DNA of 64,000 nt, from the NCBI GenBank assembly GCA_946414395.1, contig CAMKOE010000003.1, forward strand, positions 46,347 through 110,346, given 5' to 3'. The position numbers and the translations under genes were made by a program. Source of the DNA: an uncultured Porphyromonadaceae bacterium. GTDB lineage: Bacteria > Bacteroidota > Bacteroidia > Bacteroidales > Muribaculaceae. The first letter of the stretch is position 1; the number at the start of each line of letters is the position of its first letter. Below, one piece after another: positions 15,330 through 24,600 of this stretch. Under the pieces are notes generated by a model that searched no databases, had not been told where the DNA came from, and worked only from the letters and a program-made list of their open reading frames with translations.

Positions 15330-16778
15330 ATGAAAAGAATTACAACATTAGCCCTCTTGCTGACCATCGTCAGCATGACCGCCCTGGCAGGTGGTCTCCT
15401 CCACAACACCAATCAGCACATCGCATTCATGCGCATGATGGCCCGTGGTGCCAGCCATGAGATCGATGCCGTCTATACCAACCCCGCTGGTCTGGCCTTT
15501 ATGGACCATGACGGCTGGACCCTGTCGCTCAATATCCAGAGCGCTTCTCAACGTCGTGACGTGCTCACCACGTTTGCCCTCTTCCCCGAGGCCGACCACA
15601 CCCGCCTGTACAAGGGCAAGGCCGAGGCTCCGGTTCTCCCGTCACTCTACGGTGCCTACAAGAAGAACCGCTGGACGTTCTCTGGTTTCTTTGGCATCAC
15701 TGGTGGCGGCGGCAAGTGTGACTTTGACAGCGGCCTGCCCATGTTTGACGCCGCTGTGATGGCCGGTGTAGCCGCACAGACCAAGCCGCTCATCGCCAAG
15801 TTCCCCCAGGCAGCCCCCTTGTTCCCCCAGGGCTATGTGGATCCGTCATTCTATGACATCGAGTCGGCAATGAAAGGCCGTCAGTATATCTTCGGACTGC
15901 AATTGGGTGGTACCTACAAGATCCTTGACTGGATGAGTGCCTATGCCGGTTTCCGCATGAACTATTTTAACGGCAACTATTCCGGCCACATCACAGCAAG
16001 TGCCAATGACAAATTGAAGAGCGCGGTCGGTCAGATAATGCCCCTGGTGCAACAGTATGCACCCGAGTATGTGCCCGTGCTCTCAAGTATGTCAGGTGAA
16101 GGCGGATTGGCCAAGGTCGCACTCGACTGCTCCCAGACCGGTTGGGGAGTGACACCCATCATCGGTGTAGATCTGGTATGGAAAGGCTTTACCCTGGCTG
16201 CCAAGTATGAGTTCAAGACCAACTTGAACATCGAGAACGATAACAAGACGTTTGAGACCGATGTACCTGATGCGTTCAAGGAGAAGATGGCCGACTACAA
16301 GCACGGTGTGAACACGCCCAGCGACCTGCCCGCAGTGTTCTATGCCGCTCTGGGCTATGAGTTCATCCCCAACAAGTTGCGCGCCACTGTCGAGTATCAC
16401 TACTATGACGACAAGCACGCCGAGATGGCCCATGACAAGCAGAAACACCTGCGCCACGGCACCCACGAGGTGCTCGCCGGCGTGGAGTGGGACATCAACA
16501 AGACGTTCACCGTGAGCGCCGGTGCCCAGAACACCGACTACGGCCTGAGCGACGCTTACCAGACCCACACCTCGTTCTCCTGCGACAGTTACTCGATCGG
16601 CCTGGGTGGCGCTGTCAACCTGAGCGAGAAGGTGAAACTCAACGTGGGCTACTTCTGGACAACCTACAAGGACTATGACCGCAGCGAGACCGACTACTTC
16701 GGCACCACGCTGCCCGGCAAGGACACCTACAGCCGCACCAACAAGGTATTCGGTGCCGGTATCGACTTCAAGTTCTAA
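15330..16778 (+). CDS. OmpP1/FadL-type outer-membrane transport protein
   Basis: This 482-residue outer-membrane barrel has signal peptide MKRITTLALLLTIVSMTALA, cut before GGLLHNTNQ. The N-terminal plug region follows the FadL pattern (ARGASHEIDAVYTNPAGLAF, with the NPA motif characteristic of FadL/TodX proteins). Paired barrel strands follow, such as KPLIAK, YIFGLQLGGTYKI and FTLAAKYEFKTNL, and the chain ends in the aromatic VFGAGIDFKF. FadL relatives admit long-chain fatty acids or other hydrophobic compounds. The track start (15321) is GTG; the ATG at 15330 begins the signal peptide. Confidence 0.88.
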   Translation: MKRITTLALLLTIVSMTALAGGLLHNTNQHIAFMRMMARGASHEIDAVYTNPAGLAFMDHDGWTLSLNIQSASQRRDVLTTFALFPEADHTRLYKGKAEAPVLPSLYGAYKKNRWTFSGFFGITGGGGKCDFDSGLPMFDAAVMAGVAAQTKPLIAKFPQAAPLFPQGYVDPSFYDIESAMKGRQYIFGLQLGGTYKILDWMSAYAGFRMNYFNGNYSGHITASANDKLKSAVGQIMPLVQQYAPEYVPVLSSMSGEGGLAKVALDCSQTGWGVTPIIGVDLVWKGFTLAAKYEFKTNLNIENDNKTFETDVPDAFKEKMADYKHGVNTPSDLPAVFYAALGYEFIPNKLRATVEYHYYDDKHAEMAHDKQKHLRHGTHEVLAGVEWDINKTFTVSAGAQNTDYGLSDAYQTHTSFSCDSYSIGLGGAVNLSEKVKLNVGYFWTTYKDYDRSETDYFGTTLPGKDTYSRTNKVFGAGIDFKF

Positions 16779-16817
16779 AGAAAAAAACGATATATAAAAA
16801 TCTTTATCCTATGGGCA

Positions 16818-16852
16818 ACACCGCCGTCCGATATCATGTCGGGCGGCGGTGT
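16818..16852. terminator. GC-rich hairpin between convergent genes
   Basis: ACACCGCCGTCCGA (16818-16831) pairs with TCGGGCGGCGGTGT (16839-16852), with one G-T wobble and a 7-nt loop. It lies between the stops of the FadL-like gene and the leftward hypothetical gene and probably terminates both. Confidence 0.6.
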
Positions 16853-16874
16853 CGTATCAATAAGTGTCAAACTG

Positions 16875-17423
16875 TTAATTCTCCCTCAGCAGGTTGGTCA
16901 TCATGGTGTTCCAGTCCTGGGCATCCGAGATGCTGCCCAGCATGCCCTGGTGGACAGGGAAGGCCAGGCTGTCGTTGAGCGTGTAGGTCACCTGCGGGAT
17001 TTTGACATACAGTCCCAGCGTGTTCAGCGTCTGGCCCGACTGGTACTGCTGACCCAGTTGCTTGAAGTCCTCGGCATTGATGTAGTACAGGCGGTCACCC
17101 TTGTTACACAGATAGATGCGCGAGAAATCGCGATTTTCCAGTTCCTGGGCACACTGCAGCAGGCAACGGGTGACGTCAAAGCGGTCAAAGTTGCGCTCAT
17201 CGGCCTCGCCCACGTTAAAGGACAGTTCCTTCCTGGGGTTGTACCACGGCTGTGTCACCTCGATGTTGATGCCATTGTTGGCGGGGTCCAGGTTCTTGAG
17301 TTCGACCCTAGAAATGACCTTCTTGCCGCCTCGAACGACGTTGCCCGACACCACCGCATGAACGCCGACAAGGGCCAGCACCGCGATAATGGCCACCAGT
17401 AGCAGTTTATCGTTGCGTGTCAT
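16875..17423 (-). CDS. Hypothetical exported/anchored protein in the muropeptide operon
   Basis: This 182-residue protein has a single N-terminal hydrophobic segment (LLLVAIIAVLALVGVHAVV, about residues 7-25) and no lipobox, so it is probably anchored in the inner membrane with a periplasmic domain. The remainder is a soluble alpha/beta mix with no motif I recognise. Its ATG overlaps the LD-carboxypeptidase stop (ATGA), so it is translated with that gene and is the third gene of the NagZ-LdcA operon. A role in cell-wall turnover is guilt by association only. Confidence 0.65.
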   Translation of the reverse strand: MTRNDKLLLVAIIAVLALVGVHAVVSGNVVRGGKKVISRVELKNLDPANNGINIEVTQPWYNPRKELSFNVGEADERNFDRFDVTRCLLQCAQELENRDFSRIYLCNKGDRLYYINAEDFKQLGQQYQSGQTLNTLGLYVKIPQVTYTLNDSLAFPVHQGMLGSISDAQDWNTMMTNLLREN

Positions 17424-18460
17424 TGTTTCTCAAATGTCAAGGTCACACCCTCGGGGGCGACGGTGAGCATGGCGGGACAGCCTTCGATCATGGGATAATT
17501 CCAGTCCTCGTCATGGCTGGCGGGGAAGTCATAGCACACCGGGATGTTGTAGCCGTTCAGTGTCTCGGCCAGCATCTCGTTCATGTCGGTGTAGTCATGG
17601 CTGGGCTCATACTCGGTGAATCGGCCCACGATGATGCCCTTCACATGCTTGAGCACACCCTTGAGACGCAAGGCCTGCAGCATGCTGTTGACGCGGGCCA
17701 TACTCTCACTCACGTCCTCAAAGAACAGGATGATGTCCCTGCCGCGGATGTTGTCGCGGTCCAGGAAGTCCCAGCCGCGGCTGCCGCCGATATTGGTAAA
17801 CACGGCCATATTGCCGCCGATGACGATACCCCGTGCCGTGCCCATCTTGTTAAGCGGGTGGGCAGGAACGCTGTAACTGGGCAAGTTGCCTAGGAGCACG
17901 TCTCGCAGCATCAGGTTGATACTGTCGTTAGCGCCGCGGCTGCCCAGGGCGCCGCCCATGTTGGCATGCAGGCTCATCACGCCGCTGCACACCATGGCGC
18001 TGTGCAGCGCGGTGATGTCACTATAGCCCACAATCCACTTGGGATTGCGCCTGAAGTCCTCGTGGGTCATCGGGTCGAGCAGCATGGCCGAGCCATAGCC
18101 GCCGCGCGTGCACACGATGGCCTTGATGTCGGGGTCGTTGAGCGCCCAGCGCAGGTCGGCCACGCGCTCCTCGATGGTGCCGGCATACATGTGGCACTTG
18201 GCCAGCACATGCTCGGCAATGACGGGCTCAAAGCCCCATGCGCGCAGCGTGGCCGCGGCCTTCTCGGGATTGTCGTTGCCAGGCGTGCTGGCGGGTGAGA
18301 TGATGGCAATCTTGTCGCCGGCCTTGAGCGGAGCGGGCATCTTCAAGGCGGCGGTATGATGCGGTCTGGGCTTGGAGTGGCGACGCGGCGCCCTATCGGC
18401 AGCCAGTGTAGTCATGGAAAACAACAACGTGAGAAAAGCCAAAAAAACAATACGTTTCAT
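17420..18460 (-). CDS. Exported LD-carboxypeptidase (peptidase S66, LdcA/MccF-like)
   Basis: This 346-residue serine peptidase carries a signal peptide (MKRIVFLAFLTLLFSMTTLA) and a short Arg/His/Pro-rich linker. The S66 fold begins at LKAGDKIAIISPAS; the nucleophile Ser lies in IVGYSDITALH, the catalytic Glu in ILFFEDVSE, and the likely catalytic His near the end in FPASHDEDWNYP. Family members cut the L-Lys/Dap to D-Ala bond of tetrapeptide stems in peptidoglycan recycling. E. coli LdcA is cytoplasmic, so a signal peptide implies periplasmic action. It follows the NagZ-like gene by 27 nt and overlaps the next gene by 4 nt. Confidence 0.9.
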   Translation of the reverse strand: MKRIVFLAFLTLLFSMTTLAADRAPRRHSKPRPHHTAALKMPAPLKAGDKIAIISPASTPGNDNPEKAAATLRAWGFEPVIAEHVLAKCHMYAGTIEERVADLRWALNDPDIKAIVCTRGGYGSAMLLDPMTHEDFRRNPKWIVGYSDITALHSAMVCSGVMSLHANMGGALGSRGANDSINLMLRDVLLGNLPSYSVPAHPLNKMGTARGIVIGGNMAVFTNIGGSRGWDFLDRDNIRGRDIILFFEDVSESMARVNSMLQALRLKGVLKHVKGIIVGRFTEYEPSHDYTDMNEMLAETLNGYNIPVCYDFPASHDEDWNYPMIEGCPAMLTVAPEGVTLTFEKQ

Positions 18461-18487
18461 ATCACTAAAAAAACTCCTAACTTCTAA

Positions 18488-19600
18488 TTATAATTTAACT
18501 CCTAACTTCATCAGTCTCTCATGCGACTCCTGCATGCGCTGCCAGGGGATGCGTCCCTCTTTCACCGAGTTGACAATCATCTCCACCAGTTTGAAGGGGC
18601 GGTCGGCCTCAAAGCCCGTGTTGATGTTGTTGCCCACGCAGATGAGGTCGGCACCCGCATTGATGGCCAGTTCGAGGGCCGTGGGAATGCTGTACTGGTC
18701 GCGGATGGCCTTCATGTACAGGTCATCGGTCACCACCACGCCATCATAGCCCAACTCGCCGCGCAGCAGGCCGTTGATGGTCTTGGCCGACAGCGTTGCG
18801 GGATAATCCTCGTCGATCTGGCGGTTAAACAGGTGGGCGGTCATGACCAGGTCAACCTGCCCGGCATCAATCAGCGCCTTGAAGGGCTCGAGTTCGGCCC
18901 GCGTCCAGGCATTGGTCACATCCACAAAGCCGTAGTGCGAGTCATCGATGGCGTTGCCGTGGCCGGGGAAGTGCTTCAACGTGCACAGGACGCCCTGCTT
19001 GTGGCTCTCATCGATAAACCAGCCTGCATGACGGGCAATCGCCTGAGTGTCGGTCGAGAAGCAGCGCAGGAAGTGGCCCACCGCAGCACAGTCGTGGTTG
19101 AGCACATCCACCACTGGGGCCAGATTGACGTTCACCCCTGCCTCGCGCATCTCGCGGGACAGGCGTGAGGCATAGTAGCGCGTCGTGTCCTCGTTATCGA
19201 TGGTGCCCAGGTACTCGGCCGTCACCGTGGGCAGGAAACCATATTGGGGCTTGAGGCGGGCCACCTTGCCGCCTTCCTGGTCGGTGGCGATGAGCAGGGG
19301 ATAGTCGGCCCAGGCCTGCAGTTGGGCGGTCATGCGTGTGAGGCGTTCCTTGCTGGTGATGTTGCGTGACCCCAGCGTGGCGGCGCCCGTCATGTCGATG
19401 TCAAACAGCACGATGGCGCCCACCTTCAGGTCGCGCACATATCGCGCCGCGTCACAGTCCCCGGTCACACTGTCGCCCTTGAAGCCCACCATGAGCATCC
19501 CGGCGGCATAGCGGCGGATGACCGAGTCGGGCGGCAGTTGCGCAAAAATGCTACCCGCCGTCATCAGCAAGGCAGCCAGTGTCAATAATATACGCTTCAT
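18488..19600 (-). CDS. Exported beta-N-acetylhexosaminidase, glycoside hydrolase family 3 (NagZ-like)
   Basis: This 370-residue GH3 enzyme has signal peptide MKRILLTLAALLMTAGSIFA. The NagZ signature is clear: TDQEGGKVARL, LAPVVDVLN, the substrate and acid/base loop TLKHFPGHGNAIDDSHYGF, and the nucleophile Asp in GVVVTDDLYMKAI. It is a single-domain enzyme of NagZ length without the C-terminal domain of larger GH3 glucosidases. It should remove non-reducing GlcNAc from peptidoglycan fragments. With the S66 carboxypeptidase downstream it forms a periplasmic muropeptide-processing pair. Confidence 0.92.
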   Translation of the reverse strand: MKRILLTLAALLMTAGSIFAQLPPDSVIRRYAAGMLMVGFKGDSVTGDCDAARYVRDLKVGAIVLFDIDMTGAATLGSRNITSKERLTRMTAQLQAWADYPLLIATDQEGGKVARLKPQYGFLPTVTAEYLGTIDNEDTTRYYASRLSREMREAGVNVNLAPVVDVLNHDCAAVGHFLRCFSTDTQAIARHAGWFIDESHKQGVLCTLKHFPGHGNAIDDSHYGFVDVTNAWTRAELEPFKALIDAGQVDLVMTAHLFNRQIDEDYPATLSAKTINGLLRGELGYDGVVVTDDLYMKAIRDQYSIPTALELAINAGADLICVGNNINTGFEADRPFKLVEMIVNSVKEGRIPWQRMQESHERLMKLGVKL

Positions 19601-19608
19601 AGTCGCAT

Positions 19609-19699
19609 CATCAAAAAAAGGAAGACAATAAATACAATCAAAACAAAATAATCTATTGTCAGTGACCAGTTTGCATTAATTGTATTAATTGTTTTCCTT
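19609..19699. repeat. AT-rich inverted repeat, copy of the dispersed intergenic element
   Basis: AAAAGGAAGACAATAAATACAAT near 19610 is the near-perfect inverse of ATTGTATTAATTGTTTTCCTTTT near 19680-19702 (two mismatches over about 23 nt). The arm GGAAAACAATAAGTACAAT is shared with the gaps at 13.55, 38.07 and 63.78 kb. It lies between the ends of two leftward transcription units. Confidence 0.6.
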
Positions 19700-20134
19700 T
19701 TATTGTTTGTCAAAGAAGTGGAAGAAATAATAGCAGGCAATCCAATCGACGCGAACGCCACGGGCAAAGCCGATGGTCTTCTTGGCGGCGTCGGTCACCT
19801 TGCCGTCGGTGATGTTGATGTAGCCCACCACGTTGCTCTCACCGTCGCGCACGGTGCCGTCGGTGTTGATATAGCCGATGCGGTCCCCGTTGGTGTCAAA
19901 GATTTCCAGTTGCTTGATCGTGCCCACGGCCTTGTCGGCCTTGTCGCGCACGGTGCCGTCGGCCTCAAACGTGCCGATCGAGCGCATGTTCTGGTCCCTG
20001 ACCACACCGTTGCCGTTGATGCGGCCGATGCTGTTGAAGTCGGCGTCACGCAGCACCTGTGCGCTCGCCCCGGTCGCCATGATGCCAGCCAGTGCCAGCA
20101 CCGCAACCGCCATGTATAATCTAATCCGTTTCAT
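19700..20134 (-). CDS. Secreted 5-fold beta-flower protein
   Basis: This 144-residue protein starts at the ATG 20134; the track's N-terminal extension is not plausible. Signal peptide: MAVAVLALAGIMATGASA. The mature chain is about five 20-residue repeats of the form 'Gly-x-Ile, G-T-V-R-D', visible as IGRINGNGVVRD, IGTFEADGTVRD, IGYINTDGTVRD and VGYINITDGKVTD. It closes with WIACYYFFHFF, the Trp/Phe-rich end usual for the Bacteroidetes 5-fold beta-flower family. The fold is a small beta-propeller-like structure and the function is unknown. The 3' end lies inside the dispersed repeat. Confidence 0.8.
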   Translation of the reverse strand: MKRIRLYMAVAVLALAGIMATGASAQVLRDADFNSIGRINGNGVVRDQNMRSIGTFEADGTVRDKADKAVGTIKQLEIFDTNGDRIGYINTDGTVRDGESNVVGYINITDGKVTDAAKKTIGFARGVRVDWIACYYFFHFFDKQ

Positions 20135-20411
20135 AGTTGTCTCCTCCTTGTAAACTTCAATAAAGTCATTTCTTGTAACCCTTAGACTCACAATGAGCCA
20201 CAAAGTTAAAAACATTTTCCAAAATAACCAAATACCCACACTTCACCACAGGGCATTTTTATTAGCCCTTTCTATCTATATTAGCAGGAAAAACGTTACC
20301 CTTGTCAATCCCCTCATCGGAGATGGGTGATGGTACCACATGCTCATTGGCGGTGCACTGCCGGCCTGGTAGGGGCAGCGTACCGCCAATGACCGTGTTG
20401 GGGAAAGGGTA

Positions 20412-21182
20412 CTAATCTTGAGTGACGCGCACAGCACGGACGGCGAGCCCGCTGTAGCGTTCGCCATTGCTCCCACTGTACAGATTCTCATCATAGAAAC
20501 CAAAGAACAAGGCGTAGAAGGGAAAGTTTGCAGTGAGTGTGCGTGACCAAAAGAGACCCCCAGGCTTGCCATCGTTGAGCGAACCGCCCTTAACGGGCAA
20601 GAAGAGAGTGTTACCATTGGGACCAGTGACCAATTGTCCTTTCACGCCGTTCAGTTGGGTCATAGTCCAGGTGCACTCTTGACAAAGTTCGTCAAACTGC
20701 CTGATGGTCGGCATGCGCCACGACGCGCCCCAGTTGACATAGGCTGCATCATCCTCAGGATCCAACTCGGTCTTACCGTCGGTAAAGCCGTTGAAACCGT
20801 AATCGCTTTTGGTGCAGTACTTCATGAACGAGAATTCGTCACTTTCGCACCACTTGTAGGTGCTCCAATCATACACTTCCTTGGGCTCAGTCTCGCCCCA
20901 GGCGAAGAAGTCGCCGCCTTCCTCGGGGCTGTTAGCACCCACGTTGCAGGTCGCCCACAGCGTGCCGCTGGACAAACCCAGGTCAACCCACTCGTGATCT
21001 TGGGGAGGAGTAACCGGTTCGTCATCCCAAGTTCCATTCAACAAGTAATCTATCAAGCAGGTCACATCGCTGATATTCACATTACTATCCAAATTCACAT
21101 CACCGCGCGGATACTGGGTTCCTACCGTGAACGACGTCAACATCAGCAGTAATACAACTAAGAATGAACTGATTTTTTTCAT
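20412..21182 (-). CDS. Secreted protein with one dockerin repeat and a FISUMP-like domain
   Basis: This 256-residue protein has a signal peptide (MKKISSFLVVLLLMLTSFTV) followed by a single dockerin-like calcium repeat (RGDVNLDSNVNISDVTCLID, about residues 26-45). A domain of the Fibrobacter succinogenes major paralogous type (FISUMP/DUF1566-like) follows: EWVDLGLSSGTLWATCNVGA, FFAWGETEPKE, WRMPTIRQFDELC, GLFWSRTL and GLAVRAVRVTQD at the C-terminus. These lectin-like domains are secreted and of unknown ligand. It is the second of three dockerin proteins in the window and appears monocistronic, with a TATATTTG box on the reverse strand at 21220-21227. Confidence 0.8.
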   Translation of the reverse strand: MKKISSFLVVLLLMLTSFTVGTQYPRGDVNLDSNVNISDVTCLIDYLLNGTWDDEPVTPPQDHEWVDLGLSSGTLWATCNVGANSPEEGGDFFAWGETEPKEVYDWSTYKWCESDEFSFMKYCTKSDYGFNGFTDGKTELDPEDDAAYVNWGASWRMPTIRQFDELCQECTWTMTQLNGVKGQLVTGPNGNTLFLPVKGGSLNDGKPGGLFWSRTLTANFPFYALFFGFYDENLYSGSNGERYSGLAVRAVRVTQD

Positions 21183-21668
21183 AACAATTATAGTTTTAAA
21201 GGTTCATAATTCAACACTGCAAATATACTAATAATTAATTGATTTCGGCTCCAAATAAGGTTAATTTCATGGGATGGGCACACACGCCTGTGAGCATGCC
21301 ACCACTTTGAACCGCCTGATTGCCCCTAACAGGACGGACATGGAAATTGATTAAGAAGGCGATTGTTTTGATATGAAGGCATATATGGGTCATGAATGGC
21401 TTGATTTATGGGGATGGTTATCGTGCCATGAGACGCAAGATTTGGATAAACCTGGCTGCACTCAGTAATTAGAAAGCGGTTTTTCATAGCCAACGACTTG
21501 CATCGTTTTTGCGTCTCCACACTGACAACATTCTTAAAATGCCGTTAAATTTGGTCAATTTCGGGGAAAAGGGCACCTTGTTTTAAAAGATTATGAGTAA
21601 CTTTGCCGTTTAGTATGCGTTAAACCAACAAAAAACGAAATAAAACCATATTTTTTACAAGAGAAACG
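21183..21668. other. 486-bp intergenic region with two promoters
   Basis: A reverse-strand -7 box (TATATTTG, 21220-21227) serves the dockerin-FISUMP gene, and TAACTTTG (21598-21605) serves the GT117 gene, giving it a leader of about 60 nt. The 64-codon reverse ORF at 21326-21520 has no recognisable features. The sequence between is otherwise unexplained. Confidence 0.5.
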
Positions 21669-24600
21669 ATGAAGAAGTACAAACTCATCAACAACACGCT
21701 GGGATGGCTCATCTTTATTGTGGCATCGGCGACCTATCTGCTGACCATCGAGCCCACCGCCAGTTTCTGGGATTGCCCGGAATTTATCGCTCAAGGTTTT
21801 AAGACAGAAATCGGCCACCCGCCTGGCAACCCGATCTTTATCCTTGCCGCCAACTTCGCGAGCAAGTTTGCCGGTGGTGACGTGATGGCCGTGGCCAAGT
21901 GCGTCAACGCGATGTCGGCCATCTTCAGCGCGCTGACCATCCTGCTGCTCTTCTGGTCTATCACCCATCTGGTGAAGAAACTCGTCGTCAAGGATGGCGA
22001 GGAGGACAGCATGACGCTGGCCCAGTACCTGGTGGTGATGGGCAGCGGCATCTGTGGCGCCCTGGCTTACACGTGGAGCGACACCTTCTGGTACAGCGCC
22101 GTCGAGGCCGAGGTGTATGCCTTCTCATCGTTCTGCACCGCACTGGTGTTCTGGCTCATCCTCAAGTGGGAGAACCGCGCCCACCTGGAAGGCAGTGACC
22201 GCTGGATCATCTTGATTGCCTACGTCTTTGGCGTGTCGCTGGGCGTGCACCTGTTGAACCTGCTGTGCATTCCCGCCATCTCGCTGGTGTTCTACTACCG
22301 CCAGTGCCGCCTCAACGGCAAGGACTCGACATTGAAGGGCTCATGCCTGACGCTGCTCGTGTCGTTTGTCATCGTGGGCCTGATCCTCTATGGCCTGGAG
22401 CCTGGTTTTGTGGAGTGGGGACAGAAGTTTGACCTCTTCTTTGTCAACACGCTGGGCATGTCCTTCAACACGGGCGTGCTGGTCTATGCCATCTTGCTGC
22501 TGGCCGTCATCGGCTGGGCGCTGTGGGAACTCTACAGCAACAAGAGCGCCCTGCGCATGAAGTTGTCGTTTGCCCTGGCCTTGCTGCTGTCGGGCGTGAT
22601 GTTCATCGGCGACAGCATGTTGATTCCCCTGGTGCTGCTCATCGCCCTGTGCGTCTATCTGTTCAAGTTCTGCAAGAAGGTGCCCGTGCGCTTGTTCACC
22701 AACATCGTGACCAGTGTGCTGGTGATCTTCATCGGCTTCAGTTGCTACGCGCTGATTCTCATCCGCAGTTCCCAGAACACCCCGCTTGACGAGAACTCGC
22801 CCAACAACACCTTTGCCCTGGCCAAGTACTTGAGCCGTGAGCAATATGGCGAGACCCCGCTGCTCTATGGCCGCACGCTCTATAGCGACATCATGTACCA
22901 GCCCAGCAGCAACGGCACCATGCAGCCCGTCACCAAGGACGGTCCCATGCAGTATGCCCCCGAGGTGAAGACCTCGCCCGACCAGCCCGACCGCTACAAG
23001 GAACTGGGTTACAAGAAGATTTATCAGTATAGTCCCGAGCAGAACATGGTATTCCCGCGCATCCATGACGACAAGCATGAGCGCGAATATGTCGAGTGGC
23101 TGGGCCTGCAAGGCACCACGGTCGAGGCGACCACCCAACTCGACGGCAGCGGCAATGCCATCAAGGAGACCAAGATGAAGCCCACCATGATGGAGAACCT
23201 GCGCTTCTTCATGGACTACCAACTCAATTACATGTACTGGCGCTACTTCATGTGGAACTTCGCCGGCCGTCAGAACGACATGCAGGGCATGGGTGAGATC
23301 ACCCATGGCAACTGGATCTCGGGCTTCTCGTTCATCGATAATCCCCGACTGGGTGACCAGAGCCTGCTGCCCGACGACCTGGGCAAGGGCAACAAGGGCC
23401 ACAACGTGTTCTACCTGCTGCCGCTGCTGATGGGTATCATCGGCCTGCTGTGGCAAGCCTATCGCGGCCGCCGCGGCATCGAGCAGTTCTGGGTAGTGTT
23501 CTTCCTGTTCTTCATGACGGGTATCGCCATCGTGCTGTACCTGAACCAGACCCCCAACCAGCCGCGTGAGCGTGACTATGCCTACGCCGGTTCGTTCTAT
23601 GCCTTCAGCATCTGGATCGGAATGGGTGTTGCCGGCTTGTGGAGCCTTGTAATGTGGGCCCTCAGGAAGAAGGGCACGAAGCAGGCCAAGGGCGAGACTG
23701 CCCCGGCTACCGACAACAGCAACCGTGGCGCTATCGCCACCGCAGTTGCTGCCTGTGCCGCCGTCGTGGGCCTTATCGTGCCCCTGCAGATGGTGAGCCA
23801 GACGTGGGACGACCATGACCGCAGCGGACGCACCGCGGCGCGTGACTTCGGCCGCAACTACCTGTCGAGCGTGGCCCCCAACGGCATCATCTTCTGTAAC
23901 GGTGACAACGACACCTTCCCCCTGTGGTACCTGCAGGAGGTGGAGGGCTACCGCACCGACGTGCGCGCCGTCAACCTGAGTTACCTGGCCACCGACTGGT
24001 ACATCAGCCAGATGCAGCGTGCTGCCTATGAGTCGGCACCGCTGCCCATGCAGGCCGGCAAGGAGACCTTTGCCTATGACAAGCGCCAGTTCTGCTACTT
24101 CATGCAGCCCGATGACACGCCTGTTGACGCCTATACTTCCCTGGCTCACATCTATAGCGAGGAGAGCGGCAAGAACGCCTACGGGCTGAACGAGATCCGC
24201 TACCCCAAGGTATATATCCCCGTCAATGCCGACCAGGCCATCAAGGCCGGTGTCGTGCGCGAGGAGCAGCGTGACTTGATCCATGAGACCATCAATGTTG
24301 ACCTGCAGCGCATGGGCGGCGGCATGACTGCCAGCCAGATCATGTCGTTTGACGTGATTGCCAACAGCATCGCCCAGGGCTGGAACCGTCCTTGCTACTT
24401 TGCCATGACGGTGCCCGACAGTTATTATCTGGGTCTGAATCCCTACCTGCGCCTGACCGGTCTGGCCTATCAGGTGACCCCGCTGCTGGGCAACAGTTCC
24501 CGCAGTGATTACAGCGTCTCGACCGATGTCATGTATGACAACGTGGTCAACAAGTTCAAGTGGGGCGGCCTGGATACCGCCAAGCCCGGCACCATCTATC

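Noticed and set aside
21326-21520. 64-codon reverse ORF in the 486-bp gap before the GT117 gene
   Set aside because: No signal, domain, conserved spacing or promoter supports it.
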